Shown here: positions 1-11,255 of the stretch, in pieces
Layout: each line of letters opens with the position of its first letter
Position numbering within the stretch: position 1 is the stretch's first letter
NCBI GenBank assembly: GCA_036362985.1
Contig: JAYGXS010000001.1
Coordinates: forward strand, 36,804,142-36,868,141
Reading direction: 5' to 3'
DNA: 64,000 nucleotides
From: Ligula intestinalis
Taxonomy: Eukaryota; Platyhelminthes; Cestoda; Diphyllobothriidea; Diphyllobothriidae
The notes under the pieces: generated by a model
The model's database searches: none
The model's input: only the letters and a program-made list of their open reading frames with translations
Told to the model about the DNA's origin: nothing
Made by a program: the position numbers and the translations under genes

Positions 1-427
1 TAGGCATACTTACATTGTTTGCAGCGGCCATACAAAATGTTGCCGGGTGCACTGACAAAAGCAACATTTTGGTGCAGTATTGACATATTCCCTGAAAATG
101 TATTATGCTGGTTTCAGAAAAGCAAGAGTTGTGTACGATTGAAGTTGCTTGCTGCAAAGCAGTTCCTTTTAGACGTATTTTAATACTACGCTTACGCAAT
201 ACCACTATAAACATACAGAAATCGTAACCCGCGTCATTTAAGAAATAATCCCTACAAATGGTTTAGCAATGTTGTACAGTTCTCAGAAAAGTTTACGGTG
301 TATTTTTTTTACTATTTTTTGTATATTGAATGAAAAAATTCCATCAACGTTCTGCTTTTGGTCTGTGATACTGTTTCCTATTTCAAAACAAGCATAGCTA
401 GACACCACAAAATATACACAGATTTAC
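1..427. other. AT-rich stretch, no gene recognised
   Basis: I see no convincing coding frame, RNA gene or element terminus. The stretch lies downstream (minus strand) of the candidate exon at 428-569 and would be its intron if that exon is real. Confidence 0.4.
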
Positions 428-569
428 CTCCTTTGTTTCAAAAAGTGTGATTTCAAAACTCTCATCTTCGCATTCCTTTATACATTCGATGTATAGCTCT
501 TGATCGGTTTTCCACCAGCAACAAGAAAATGGAACCTTGAATCCGGCTTCCTCGCAATACGTCTCTGTT
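428..569 (-). CDS. Candidate internal exon, Cys-rich, unknown protein
   Basis: On the minus strand an open frame reads TETYCEEAGFKVPFSCCWW and continues with YIECIKECEDESFE and ITLFETKE. It runs straight into a good splice donor (GAG|GTAAATC, exon end at 428). Five cysteines and an acidic C-terminal half give it a protein-like composition, unlike the low-complexity frames around it. A possible acceptor AG lies at 570-571, but its pyrimidine tract is weak, so the 5' edge is uncertain and the frame stays open upstream to about 712. I recognise no family and no partner exon. It could be a chance frame; the donor and the composition are the only support. Confidence 0.28.
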
Positions 570-1980
570 CTTGCGTTGTCAATCATGCATAGACATAGAT
601 TTATACAACGAACATATCCGTTTATACTACCATGCTTAATATATATCGATTGAACATATTTGATTAGGATTATTTGTATTGGGCTCTTATTCAAAATCCC
701 GAGAAACATCATTGTCCCGTGTCCAAACTTAAACAGCGAGATTTAGGTAGATGATTTAATTATCAGATGCCATCGTAAACAAATCTTTTTCTGTACATTC
801 AGATACATTTCCTTTCATCACCTTTCTTCGTTATGCTTTCGGGTGTTCAATTAAGATGGGGTTCATATCAATTTTGAAATTAGTGGTGAGCAATAAGATC
901 ATTCGTTTTTTAGCCAAATGACTATTTATGCGGACTCTATTCGACGTGTTTATCCAAACCTTTAACTAGGGAAATTTTAGGAGCATCTACCAAAATAATG
1001 AGTTTTGGACAAAACGTTCAATGTGGTGGTCTGCTTGGACCACGTTTGTTGATTCATTCAAACATGCCAACTCCATGCCGAGAAAAATGAACGTCCATAA
1101 AAAAAGTCCCAATTTTATATACGTATGATCAATTAAGCAACCTTTTATAATAGAATACCTCTTGAAAAAGTGCTTTAATTAGATATTTTGACATCGAATT
1201 ACTTTTAGGTTTAGATCAAGGCAAAAGTGAAAAGTCTAACCAGTTTTTGGTTCCCCTAAAAATTTGTGATAAACCTGCCGAACATTAAAGAACTCATTTT
1301 CCGTGTAAATAGAAACGACTACACAAGAATTTCTTCTTGTTTGAATAAGATTTCAACCAGTAATGGAAAGGAGGCTTAATGCAATGCAACTATTGTATCT
1401 AGCATTAGTTTCTTTTGAGTTTATGGTCCTTGACTATTCTACTCGCCACATCACCTAATAGTTTTCCAATTGAATAAGTTAATTTAAAATGTTGGCCAAT
1501 GTCTCGTTAAGTACGGAGCCTACTACATGATGTTGAATATGAAAACGTAATCATTCGAGTTAACTATTTAGTATTCCACATGAAGCACACTAAGATGCAT
1601 AGGAAACTATATAGATGAAAGGAATAACACTTTGATTGTAGAAAAAATCACAAATGTTTTGCATAAGACTTACGTTCATGCAAACGACGGCATTCGTTTT
1701 AGTGCCAATTGGAGAAAACACTTCACAAATGGTCTTCTGATAGGCTTTAAATAATAGCAAAAATCTGCAGAAAGTTTTACGAAATGGAATTGCCGATTAC
1801 TCAATATTGTATTCTTGGTTAGCAAATTCAACTGTGTGAACTTAAATGACCTCAGCTAGCTCATTAAAACATAGTTGGCTGAACTCATTTACATAACTAT
1901 TTATTAATAAGATTCGGACGAAGACTTATTTCTTAAAAAGCTGAGCTGTTACCCACATCGGTAAGATTTTTAAGTAAACT
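570..1980. other. AT-rich intergenic or intronic DNA with a short dispersed repeat
   Basis: No gene seen. About 1826-1955 resembles 5935-6060: both run from GTGAACTTAA through GCTCAACTCATTTGCATA-like sequence to a run ending near GAGCTCTGCA. This indicates an unnamed, diverged dispersed repeat. Confidence 0.35.
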
Positions 1981-3514
1981 CAGAAGCCGCTAAAGACAAT
2001 GCAACGCTAATTATGAAATTTGGCTGGACCCTTAAGCATATATTTTAAAACACTATTGTGATTCATTCAAATTATTGAATTCTGCGATAGCCTTTTACTT
2101 AGTTTAATCGTCATTTAAGAAAATTTATGTAGAGAATTAACCATTAGTTTTGGGAAAATTGGAAGTAGTCTCATATAGAAGAAATTTGCTATGCTTTTAC
2201 GAAAAATTGAAACAAACTGCACATCAATGTTGATAATACTATGTATAAACTCCAAAATTAGCAAAATAGGTAACGAAGATATCCCTTTCAGAACTGAAAA
2301 AAGTTATTACAAAATTATTCAGATTGAAGTGAAGCCATGTTAAAGGAACCAAATTTGTTTGCAGTAACATTGAACAGTTGTTTTCAAGAAATCATATTTG
2401 GCTTTTCTGTTCAATGAAATAAAAGCAGTGTTTGTTTGAATGCAGCACTAAACTTCAAATGTCCTTTAATAAAAAAACAAATGTCTGACATGTTCTTGCG
2501 CATTAAAAACAAATATGTACTTATCGGATTTAAATCGTGAAGAAGAATAATTTTTTGTGTACTTTACGTTTCCCTTTCACTTTATATAGAAACACAACAG
2601 ACGAAAGAATAAAAAGTATTTCGTAAAAGGGCGTTGTATATGGCCAGTTTTTTTTTAATTCGCCACGTTATATACCTAAAAATAGAATAAATCTACTCAA
2701 GCGGAAGGTAATCCATTATGAAGAGAAAAGAAATTTCTTTTATCTTCAGTCAAATTGAATTGTTTTTCTTAAGTAAACAAGGAATTTCTCAAAATTCTTA
2801 AATTTCATTATGGCATTACGTTGGAAAAATTTAATATACGCAAAAGTTCGTCAGCCAAAGATTTAAACAAAGCAATTTCTAAGAGGTCACCTTGTATGAA
2901 ACGTCTTTTAATAATCTTGGGAAGAGTAATTTGGGAATTATACTGCTGACATGATTCACTCCCGACAATGTGGTTTGCTGTTTTGAGGCATTTCTATAAA
3001 TTAGCAACATGGTTATCATTCCAAGAACTTACATAAAAAAACACTTTCTTTCGGTAAATACTCTTTGAATATACCTAATTGTAAAGATTTTGGTATAGAC
3101 GTCGAATAGACGCACTATTTATGAATTGCTCAATGAACACAGAGAAACGAAGGAAAATGATGACACTCTTTTTTCGGTGACATTCCATTAATATTTAACT
3201 GGTAAGAACAAAGTTTTTAGAATATTTTGCTTAACGAAAACTTTTTTCATTGTAAAGAAGGTGGTTACTTCACGTTTTCAACGATAAACAATATAGTAAT
3301 TTATTATTCTTATTTAGAGCTCTTTTTTATGCCTCTAGAACCACGGGATTATCGAGAAAATTTAACTTTCCTTTACGAACAAATAGTGATTCTTATAGTT
3401 TTTTAAGTACTTGATATGCCTTATGCTGTTCATGATTATTTCGATGTTTTCTTAAAAACATTTACACTGGTATTGAAGCAATCATGAAATTTATACAAAT
3501 TATGGATCACTGTA
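1981..3514 (+). mobile_element. Tc1/mariner-like non-autonomous element, degenerate copy A
   Basis: This stretch is collinear with the better preserved copy at 13346-14909. It shares the start (CAGAAGCCGCTAAAGACAAT against CAGTAGTCGCCAAGACCCAT), many interior blocks, for example around 2145-2215, and the 3' block around 3414-3505. The left tip has lost the exact CAGTAGTCGCC end. The right tip is reduced to ATCACTGTA near 3505-3514. No transposase frame survives, so it must have depended on a transposase made elsewhere. Family assignment rests on copy B. Confidence 0.7.
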
Positions 3515-5029
3515 CAATCTACATTAACGTAATAATTTTCTCCTATTGCTCCTTGTTTTAGTGCCAAAATATTTTCCAAGCAACCATCTAAATGGCTTTT
3601 ACTCTTTTACCCAATATAAACTAAACTGTTGCCCATATTACACTTTCATTTAAAATTACTTTCGTGTACATCAAATCTTTCGTCAATTCAGAAGAAAACT
3701 CTTAAAATCAAAAATGTCAGCAGAATGGCGTATTTGAGTACAATTATTGGGGTTCTATAAGGCTTAAGGGACCCGAAAATGAGCTCTCTTTCATAAAACT
3801 ACACGTTGAATAAATTAGGATGTCAAATCGTTTGTTTTTATCAGGACAATTTACTTTTGAAACGTTTTTTGGCGTTTTTCATATGTTTGGAATAATGGGA
3901 GGGATTAAACGTGAAAATTAAAGGCATCTTTCATCACAGTCACCAAGATTCTTATCAAATGTCAATATCAACAACTGGTTAATCGCAAACAGTTCATAGC
4001 AGTCGATTTGATGGCTTCTAAGTAACGCTTAATTGTGTTATTTTTAAATAATCACAAAAATTCATTAAAACTCACGGAAAAAGGTGTGTTTCTTTTCTTT
4101 TTGGAAATTATTGCACATGATGCAAGTATTTTAATGCAAAATTTAAGTTTCTTGCCAACCCTACAATCTCAGAGCAATGAGTGAGCATCCAAGTACGCTT
4201 ATTAGCTCTGTTCAGCCGTATAATTATCATTATTCCTATAAATATACTAGTCCGAAAAAGAGTTGCTGATAAAAAAAAGTTTGTTGAATTGACTTTTTAA
4301 ATTAAGCATGGGATTATTTGCAATCGCAAAGTTTTTCAGCACTTTCGAGTGAAGTGAAGCCACGTGGTTCAGAAGACAAGCGCCAATGATGATGGTTCAC
4401 CTCTCTTATATGTTGCGATTTCCTAACAGTACCATTAATTCTTTTCATGCTCGAGCCCCTTTCGCAGTAATGATATTTTTGAGTTTTGTTTTTTTGGCTT
4501 GGTTACCTTGTATGTATTAACTGGCGTCCAGGCAAACAGACTCTTACGCGTGAACTTGACTTCATTTCAGTTAGTAGGTTTAAGGATTGTATTTTAGTCT
4601 TTCATGATAGCTATCTACATGCAATTTTATTTGCCGAGAAAGCGGTCATATTTCGGTTGCTCACGGGTTAAAACGGGACCAAAACAGAGCCTTGATCACC
4701 TGCACTTGCAGTCAAAGACTCGTTGACTATTAGGAGCTGAAAAATCAGAGGTTAGATTTCAATACACTCTCATCAAATTTTAGATGTTACAGTCAATCAA
4801 GAACTGATAGGTTAGCTGGAATAATGCTGTTAAACGTCTAGATTTTGCATAGAAATCTGAGTCAAATAGTAACATCTCAGAAAATAGAAGTCATTCTACA
4901 TTATTTCCTAGATAGTCATTTCACCTTACTATCAAATGCAAAGATGAGTTCGTTATTATCCCTGCTGGCAGATAAATCCTGTTTAAAAACACTATTAAAT
5001 AAAGACTTAACTGGAATTCAAAGATTTAC
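3515..5029. other. AT-rich stretch, no gene recognised
   Basis: Short open frames at 4486-4671 and 4845-5117 (plus) show no motif or plausible splice context. The second is antisense to the candidate minus exon at 5030-5074. No element termini found. Confidence 0.35.
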
Positions 5030-5074
5030 CTCTTCAACGATGCAAGCATGTTCTTCCTTGCTCTCTCGTAGAGC
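5030..5074 (-). CDS. Very tentative short exon, coiled-coil-like
   Basis: The minus-strand frame ALRESKEEHACIVEE is highly charged and helix-prone. It ends at a good donor (GAAGAG|GTAAATC), the same donor context as the candidate exon at 428-569. An acceptor-like AG lies at 75-76 past 5000 after a weak pyrimidine run. The frame could extend 24 bases or more upstream. At 45 bases this may be chance; it is recorded because donor and composition agree. Confidence 0.18.
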
Positions 5075-6307
5075 CTTAAGTTGTGAAGTAAGATCATGCA
5101 GTAGTCAGAAACGTTAATAGGGTAATTTTATGTTCGCATCCATAGTTTTAAAGTCATAAAGTATTTTCAAATACTTAAGGAGTTAGTAAATTTTATAGAA
5201 CCTGCATTGCTAAAAGAGATCCCTTTACTATCCACATGGTATGGTCTGGTAATCTAAAACCTTTAATATCTTTCAGCGTGTATAGCTAGCGTTATCAGTT
5301 GCCAACAGTCTCGATTATTCCAAGTGCCGTATGTCCCTCTTTAAATCAAGCGAGCGTTTTTGCGACCGAATTCCCCTTTCATTTCATTATTCGTTCAAAC
5401 AGTATGCAAGCTTTAAAATACCCTAAAATTTAGCATGCTGTTTTTGCCTTAGAAAATTGGTTAAATTGGTATGTAAATAATAAAAAGAATCCCAGAATTA
5501 TTTTTTACACAATTCGAGCAAGCTTACATGCCCTTGTGCACTTATCTTTTTGAGATTAGGTCCACCCTGACTAATATCACCACAAAACTATTTTTTTACT
5601 TTAAAATGATGTCTTAAACTTTCGGTAATAGTTCCAATGGTTTCAAAACATATTTCAGCAATCAAAAAATTCGAGATTTAATGACTAAAATGAAACAGGG
5701 AAAATGCTAATTAACGAAAATACCATTCGGTTTTTAAGACAATAACCCCTTTTTATCGTCAAAACTGTGCTTCCACAAGACCAAGAGAATTAGTTTTTTC
5801 CATGTTTAAAGGAATTAGAAGGTTAACATGTGCGTCTAGCACATAGATGTTAGCTGCGGCGGCAATTTTCAGAAATCTTGAAACGCTTCATTTGCGATTG
5901 ATTAGCTATCCTTTCTTTGGGCAATCGAAATCGGCTGAGTGAACTTAACCGACTTTAGTGAGTTCACCGAAAAAAATAGGGCTCAACTCATTTGCATACT
6001 AGTTTATTAAAAACGTCCAGGCAAGCGTTTGTTTTTTAAAGCTAGTGAGCTCTGCAAGCTGAAGGCCGAATTTATGAGTTTATTTTATGAAAATCATACG
6101 CGCGTTAATTTGATAGGCATGAATAAACGCGCAATTCTAGATTTTGCGCATCCTTGAGTGTTTATTCTGGTACAAAGATTAAAAAAGTAAAAAATCAAGG
6201 TACGATATTGGTGTGTTGTTTTTATTTCGGACCCCATAATATAACAGTATACATTTAATGACAGAATGCGCTTCTTTTTTGCTCCAACTGCATAAACTTC
6301 CCTTTAG
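5075..6307. other. AT-rich stretch ending at a splice-acceptor-like site
   Basis: No gene seen. It contains the dispersed repeat piece 5935-6060 (partner of 1826-1955). The last ~30 bases are pyrimidine-rich and end in CCCTTTAG at 6307, a plausible 3' splice site for the next feature. Confidence 0.4.
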
Positions 6308-6577
6308 ATCCAAGTCAAGTGGATAGCCATGCAGATGCACCTTTGCTTTCTCATAATGTGCGCGTTAGCTCGGCTTCCTGAGGGTATTGAAAAGGCTGAT
6401 GCGGTTATGCAGCCCGGAGCAGGACCTTGCATTCCACCTATTAACGAGCTCGTGGAAAAACATTATACAAAACGACCTTTTTATAATGTTATGGGAGCTC
6501 GCTTACACTACCGATACGAGGAGTGGCTAAAGGACAAAACGTCTGAGGAGAAAAAACGGAATACTTGTCCAGAATAA
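6308..6577 (+). CDS. Probable last exon of an unidentified gene (82-89 residues)
   Basis: A CCCTTTAG acceptor is followed directly by an open frame (IQVKWIAMQMHL...), in phase 0, to a TAA at 6575-6577. A canonical AATAAA follows 115 bases later. The tail contains ordinary globular-looking sequence (PCIPPINELVEKHYTKRPF, then YNVMGARLHYRYEEWLKDK) and ends in a charged SEEKKRNTCPE. I do not recognise the family. Alternatively the gene is a single exon starting at Met 6329: residues 1-14 (MQMHLCFLIMCALA) are hydrophobic enough to be a signal peptide, which would make it a ~68-residue secreted peptide. I prefer the last-exon reading because of the acceptor and phase. The ORF at 6508-6693 on the other strand is its shadow. 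Confidence 0.5.
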   Translation: MQVKWIAMQMHLCFLIMCALARLPEGIEKADAVMQPGAGPCIPPINELVEKHYTKRPFYNVMGARLHYRYEEWLKDKTSEEKKRNTCPE

Positions 6578-6691
6578 CTTTTATTTCTTAGTATCATTTT
6601 CTGGGTAGTAGGCTTGTTGTTCTTTCTTTTAAATTGTTGAGAAACTACAAATCCACATCGTGAAAGTATGTGAATCTCCTTCTCAGTAAGC

Positions 6692-6697
6692 AATAAA
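6692..6697 (+). promoter_or_regulatory. Poly(A) signal AATAAA
   Basis: Canonical hexamer 115 bases after the stop of the 6308-6577 exon, with GT/CT-rich sequence around it. Its position supports a real mRNA 3' end. Confidence 0.5.
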
Positions 6698-7611
6698 AAC
6701 GTGAAGATGGGCCCCCTCTACTGGCTTTTGAATATATTTATTTGTGAAACGTGAGTTTCAGCAAAACTTTGATGCTTTAAGTGTGAATTGTTTTGTGATA
6801 AGAGTTTTCCCTGTTCATGAAAGTCAACATAGCTCTTTTCGTAGATAAAATGATAACCCTCGTTTTTTATTCTTAAATGCATTGACAGCGACATTAGATG
6901 AATGATGCAATGAATACTCTTGATTTATTGCCCTAACAAGCGTACATTTGGATGATTAGGCGAATAAGCTATTGGAGACGAACGTCGGCATCTAGGTTGT
7001 TTGTTCTTGCCAGGAACACGCATTTTCTAAACACAGAGAAGCATGTACAGAATTTGGGGACATCACGTCAACTAGCGTCACTTTTTATAATCCCGAAAAA
7101 CTTTATTCCTATTTCTGCATTTAAAAAGCTTGTCAGTAGAAATGGTAATGTTGCTTCGAACAAATTTAAGCTGGTGATTATCAACAAGTGAGCAGTTAAG
7201 AGGAGGAACTTACATTAAACACAATAGCCTTATTTTCTAAGATACTTTTATCGAACTTTTAAAAACACTTAATTTAAGAAAACAAGCCATTTTTGTGGTA
7301 AATACCTAAAGTTCATCCTTTTTCACTGACCACTTATCAACACTAATTCTTAAAAATCTTACACGCCCACGTAACCTTTTTTCTAGTTAATGTATTTGCA
7401 GAAACTTGTTGAAAAATATGCTTACTTGTTATGGCTTGCCGTTAGAACACAATTATGCGGAGCATCTGAAAACGCCCGAAGCTTAGACGTTTAAACTGTG
7501 CATAAGATAGCCTACCCACCGACCATGTCAATATGTTTTTTTTCTGGAACGAGGCGAAACGTCAAACGGTGGCCGTAGTACAAGTAAGCTCTGGAAGTTC
7601 GCGCAGAGCAG
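6698..7611. other. AT-rich stretch, no gene recognised
   Basis: The frame at 6952-7191 has no recognisable motif, start context or splice support. Confidence 0.35.
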
Positions 7612-7735
7612 ACTGCGCATGTCTCAGACTGTTTATCTATTACTTATGATTATGGATTCCTGAGGGAATCCGCAACTTCAGGACAATAGACCTCTTGTTC
7701 CACTGATCGCTTCTTCTTTCGTTCTGGAGGCTTGG
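7612..7735 (+). repeat. Relic of a Penelope-type terminal repeat with mutated hammerhead
   Basis: Aligns with the minus strand of the repeat at 24640-24745. Shared landmarks in order are GCATGTCTCAGAC, GGATTCC...GGAATCCG, TTCAGG, CTCTTGTTCCA(C/G)TGATCGC and TTCTTC. The perfect 7-bp GGATTCC/GGAATCC hairpin (stem II) is kept, but GAAAC has become GCAAC and CTGATGA is gone, so the ribozyme is dead. Confidence 0.6.
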
Positions 7736-8436
7736 TTGATCAGTTTGCTCCTGAATGGTCTATATCAAAAACGATAGTCACACGTTCCAGATTCGCCGCC
7801 GCCGTCTTAGAAAACAATTCGCATATAGACCAGATAAGTGCTGTCTGAAACAGTCATTTAGGTGTTTTGTTCATCTGCGTAGTAAAACAAAATTCATCCC
7901 GTTAATATTATTTCAGTTATTCTAAAGTCTATAAACTTAACGAAATGATAATTTGGAAGCCTTAAGTCGTTCTTATTTTTGAACTGAATATAGTTAGTTA
8001 TAAACTGCCTAACTAGACTTACACGAATAGAAGCGTCTTTGTTCGCGTTTGCATATACATTGCGCACTTAAGTTAGCACGAGTGCTCATTTGATTGTTGA
8101 CTAAAGCACTTGTTAGAGTAGAAAATGTCCTGCTGCTAAAAGATTATCGTATTTATTTTGGCTGACGATATGACTCAGAAACAGGTACGCTGAAGAACAA
8201 ACGTTTTTTTTTAGCGAAAGTGTGTTTTTGGTTATCCAAATTTCAAAATGCAATCACTGGCTGCCTAAATTTTGTTCATCAAAAGTCATCAAGATCGCTT
8301 AATGTTTTCGCAGGTGTGAATAGTTTCAAGGCAAAGCTACGGCAATGGGTGTCATATCAGAAATTGAAATTTTTAACGTTGGAAGACATTAAATGAAATG
8401 ATTTTTGTGCAAAAGTGACGTAAGCCCTTGTTTATC
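7736..8436. other. No gene recognised
   Basis: Between the Penelope relic and the target-site duplication of the next element. Nothing identifiable. Confidence 0.35.
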
Positions 8437-8444
8437 CTATTTTC

Positions 8445-10017
8445 GGCAACAGTAGCTTATGTACAGTAGACGCCAACTATTATGCACCATTTCGACATAT
8501 GCGATAGTCTGATACTCTTTCGCTAATCGGCATTGACCAAAGTTGTAATACTGATTATCGTGTAGGCTGTTCTGAAGTTATTTCTGTCAGGATAGGATGC
8601 GAGCTTTTAAATGAGCTTTGTTCTGACCACTAGCAAAGCGCATCTATTTAGCAACTGCTTACTTAAATACCATGCCTTTTTATCATTGATTTTTACTGCC
8701 TTTATAATTTCAAATGTATTTTATGGCAAACAGGAACGAAAAAATTATTTCCTGTATATGCTTGATAGCAAATTACGCCTACTTTAAATTTTATATTCAA
8801 AGAAAGGGTAGCTTTCGATTTTCAATAATTCGCTCAATTGCCGAATAATTTTTTTTAAATGCTGGCTGCTACACTCAAATTCAAGGTTTAAAAACTGCGC
8901 ACTGTGTACATCCTGTTTAAGAAAATTTGCATTTTTACCTACAGTTTGAGAAAAAAGTCTCATAGTAGTCAAAACATATTGAAAATAGATTTGGAAGATA
9001 TTTTATGCAGTGTAGGCAGCACTAATAAATTAACGGATACGATGAACGATGAATGAAGACCCCACAATCACAAAAAAGCTCATTACTAGCAACCTTTTTA
9101 AAAACAAAAACTTCATTTTGTTTGAGTATTAAACTAAAAGAAGGCGTAATTTTCTATCAAACAAGTACAAGAAATATTTTTTCGTGCATTTTTGCCATAA
9201 AATACATCTAAATTTATAAAGGCAGTCAAAATCAACGATAAAAAGGCATACTAATTAAGTAGGCAGTTGTTGAAATAGATGTGTTTTGCTAGTGGGCAGA
9301 ACAAAGCTCATTAAAAAGCCCACATCCTATCCTGACTTAAATAACTTCAGAACAGCCTACACGATAATCAGTATCACAACTTGGTTCAATGCCAATAAGC
9401 GAACGAGTATCAGTCTGTCGTATATGTCAAAATGTTGCATGATCATTTGCGTCTACTGTAGTCCCCCTCATTTATCCCTACTCTCAGCATTTTGTCCTTC
9501 AAAAACGGTGGTAAGAGGAATTTTAGGGTGTAAAAATACGAATTGCAAGGAAAAAATTTTTTAACCGTTAGTGCCAAGTGATAAAATGTAGTCGAAGTTG
9601 TTTCCCGCGGCCGCTGGAAGTAAGTTGTTCCGCATGTAAATTGAAGGTGTCCGCGGCACGAAGCACCATGCACTATACTAATCTTACTCCAGAACTTTAA
9701 GATGGACCTCAGGTAAGTTGAAGCAGACAAGCCCCTACTCACAATTTTTATTTCTTCATTAATTTCGAGAAACCCGCAAGTCGATAATTGGGTTTTTCCG
9801 CAACGCGTTAAACGATAATGCAGCTTAGGAAAATCCACGCGTATAAGTCAACCACATTTCTAAATACAATAAAATAAAAATGCATATAGCAATTATTAAA
9901 TTAGATTCCACTACGTATTCTAATTCTCCACTCATAACAGCCTATAAGCATCATTTTCGTAGGACAACATGCTAAGAGAAGGGATTAATGAGGAGGAGTG
10001 CATAAGCTACTGTTACC
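8445..10017. mobile_element. hAT-like MITE, split by a later Tc1-like insertion
   Basis: Left tip GGCAACAGTAGCTTATG (8445) and right tip ending CATAAGCTACTGTTACC (10017) are inverted repeats matching the intact copies at 18051 and 44060. An exact 8-bp target duplication CTATTTTC flanks it at 8437-8444 and 10018-10025. The element is cut 19 bases from its left end by the 8464-9458 element. Without the insertion it would be 576 bp, nearly the 578 bp of the 44060 copy. The interior near 9600-9720 carries the family's GC-rich core (CCCGCGGCCGCTGG). No transposase. An 8-bp duplication fits hAT, P or Merlin; hAT is only the commonest choice. Confidence 0.85.
8464..9458. mobile_element. Tc1/mariner-like MITE (995 bp) nested in the hAT-like MITE
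   Basis: Ends are CAGTAGACGC at 8464 and its inverse GCGTCTACTG at 9458, flanked by TA duplications (8462-8463, 9459-9460). The terminal inverted repeats are long, roughly 190 bases, including GGCATTGA..., ACTGATTATCGTGTAGGCTG and the block around GGATAGGATG. The TA target is part of the host element's left inverted repeat, so this is the later insertion. Interior is AT-rich and non-coding. Confidence 0.85.
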
Positions 10018-10025
10018 CTATTTTC

Positions 10026-10524
10026 AATTTCATCACAGTTAAGCAGTTTTATTAAATCTTCCCTTTCTAGCTGGCCAGCCAAATGCTTAAAAAACTACTA
10101 CCAGTGCAAGTACATTTCTTAATATCTGCGAAAATGCACAGTCCTTCAATAACATGCGGCCCTTTTCAGGAAAAGCCAATCAAAGTATGACTTAAAACGA
10201 GGTATGCAATGCTGTCGGTCTAGACTACTACCTACCATGCGGCTGCTGGCGATATAATTTGTACGCCTCCAACCGCCCCCCCCCCTATATGAGGGAGGTT
10301 GAATCTGACACTAGTCAGCATTTATTCCACCCGTCTGACCTTTAAACCACAGATTGACTTTTTCCATTTCCATTTTATAGACTAGGTATATAACTGAAGC
10401 AGCAGCTAGTTTTAACTGGTGCATACGACTAGTTAACTCTTGCACAAACTGGTAAATTTGGATGAGGAAGAATGTTTTCGTTGGAATTCCTTTTGTAGGA
10501 AGGGTAGTCAAATTAGTGGAGGAT
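10026..10524. other. No gene recognised
   Basis: Includes a C-rich run at 10273-10283. The frames at 10311-10793 read through repeat sequence. Confidence 0.35.
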
Positions 10525-10680
10525 GTGGTAATACTCGAAAAAAGACGTCTCGGTCGCTGGGACAATACTTTTATTCACCTGACGTTTCGAGATCCATCGC
10601 AGATTCATCATCAGAGACATCAACAGAAAGCAGCAGCACATACACGTTCACAAGTGTTCAGCAATCGCTAACAGAGTTAA
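10525..10680 (-). repeat. Penelope-type terminal repeat fragment
   Basis: The minus strand reads through the hammerhead core and then AGGTGAATAAAAGTATTGTCCCAGCG-like sequence, the same order seen at 50494-50560 and 58340-58421. The rest of the element is missing. This is established Penelope-like architecture: their terminal repeats are known to encode hammerhead motifs. Confidence 0.6.
10576..10620 (-). ncRNA. Hammerhead ribozyme motif, Penelope type (45 nt)
   Basis: On the minus strand: 5' stem I ATGTCT, core CTGATGA (10608-10614), imperfect stem II, GAAAC (10584-10588), GTC as the cleavage triplet, then AGGTG pairing back to the 5' strand as a short stem I with G-U pairs. Stem III is at most 2 bp (AC/GT), typical of the minimal type I hammerheads of Penelope elements. 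Core bases are intact, but activity is unproven because stem II is poor. Confidence 0.6.
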
Positions 10681-10847
10681 ATCATTCTGGCCTTCTCAAA
10701 TTAGGATACCAGCTGCCATGTGGCTGCTGGCAGAGCTCTGAACTGAGTCGCAAAACAGAGCGGGAAAAAAAATTTCCGTTAGCAATCGATTAACGGTAAT
10801 CATTGAGTGATAATATCTCCCGATCAAAACCGCCAAAACAACGATCT

Positions 10848-10935
10848 CATGGTTCAATGGTTAGAGGCTTAGTCTTCTGATCAAAAGGTACCCGAGTTTG
10901 GGCCTCATGGCAGAACTGAATGAGTGAGTTCCGTT
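10848..10935 (+). repeat. tRNA-like SINE head fragment
   Basis: TGGTTCAATGGTTAGAGG resembles a pol III A box / D arm. About 37 bases on, GAGTTTGGGCC is a decayed B box. The spacing is tRNA-like but no cloverleaf closes, so I read it as the 5' piece of a tRNA-derived SINE. Confidence 0.45.
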
Positions 10936-11255
10936 AGCTATCGGTGAACGAGTGAAAAACTGGGTATTGTGAGAAACATTTTAGTACTTAAAGTTATATT
11001 CATGCGTCTTTCAGGACGATAATGGCTTCGGTTAATTCATTTTCATTCATGCGACTGGTGCGCCATTTCTTTTAATCACTTATGTCTACCTCCCCGAAAA
11101 ACAAGCGCCCGCGCATAGCAAAAGATGCCATTTTTACGTTATGTCTGCGTAAAAAGCGGCACATACGGAAGTCCTCGGGGATATGGTTTTGTAACAAAGA
11201 AGTGGTCATTAATTAAATATGAAATTAATAATAAAATAGAGTATGTGAATAAATA
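10936..11255. other. No gene recognised
   Basis: Short AT-rich interval before the next element. Nothing identifiable. Confidence 0.35.
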
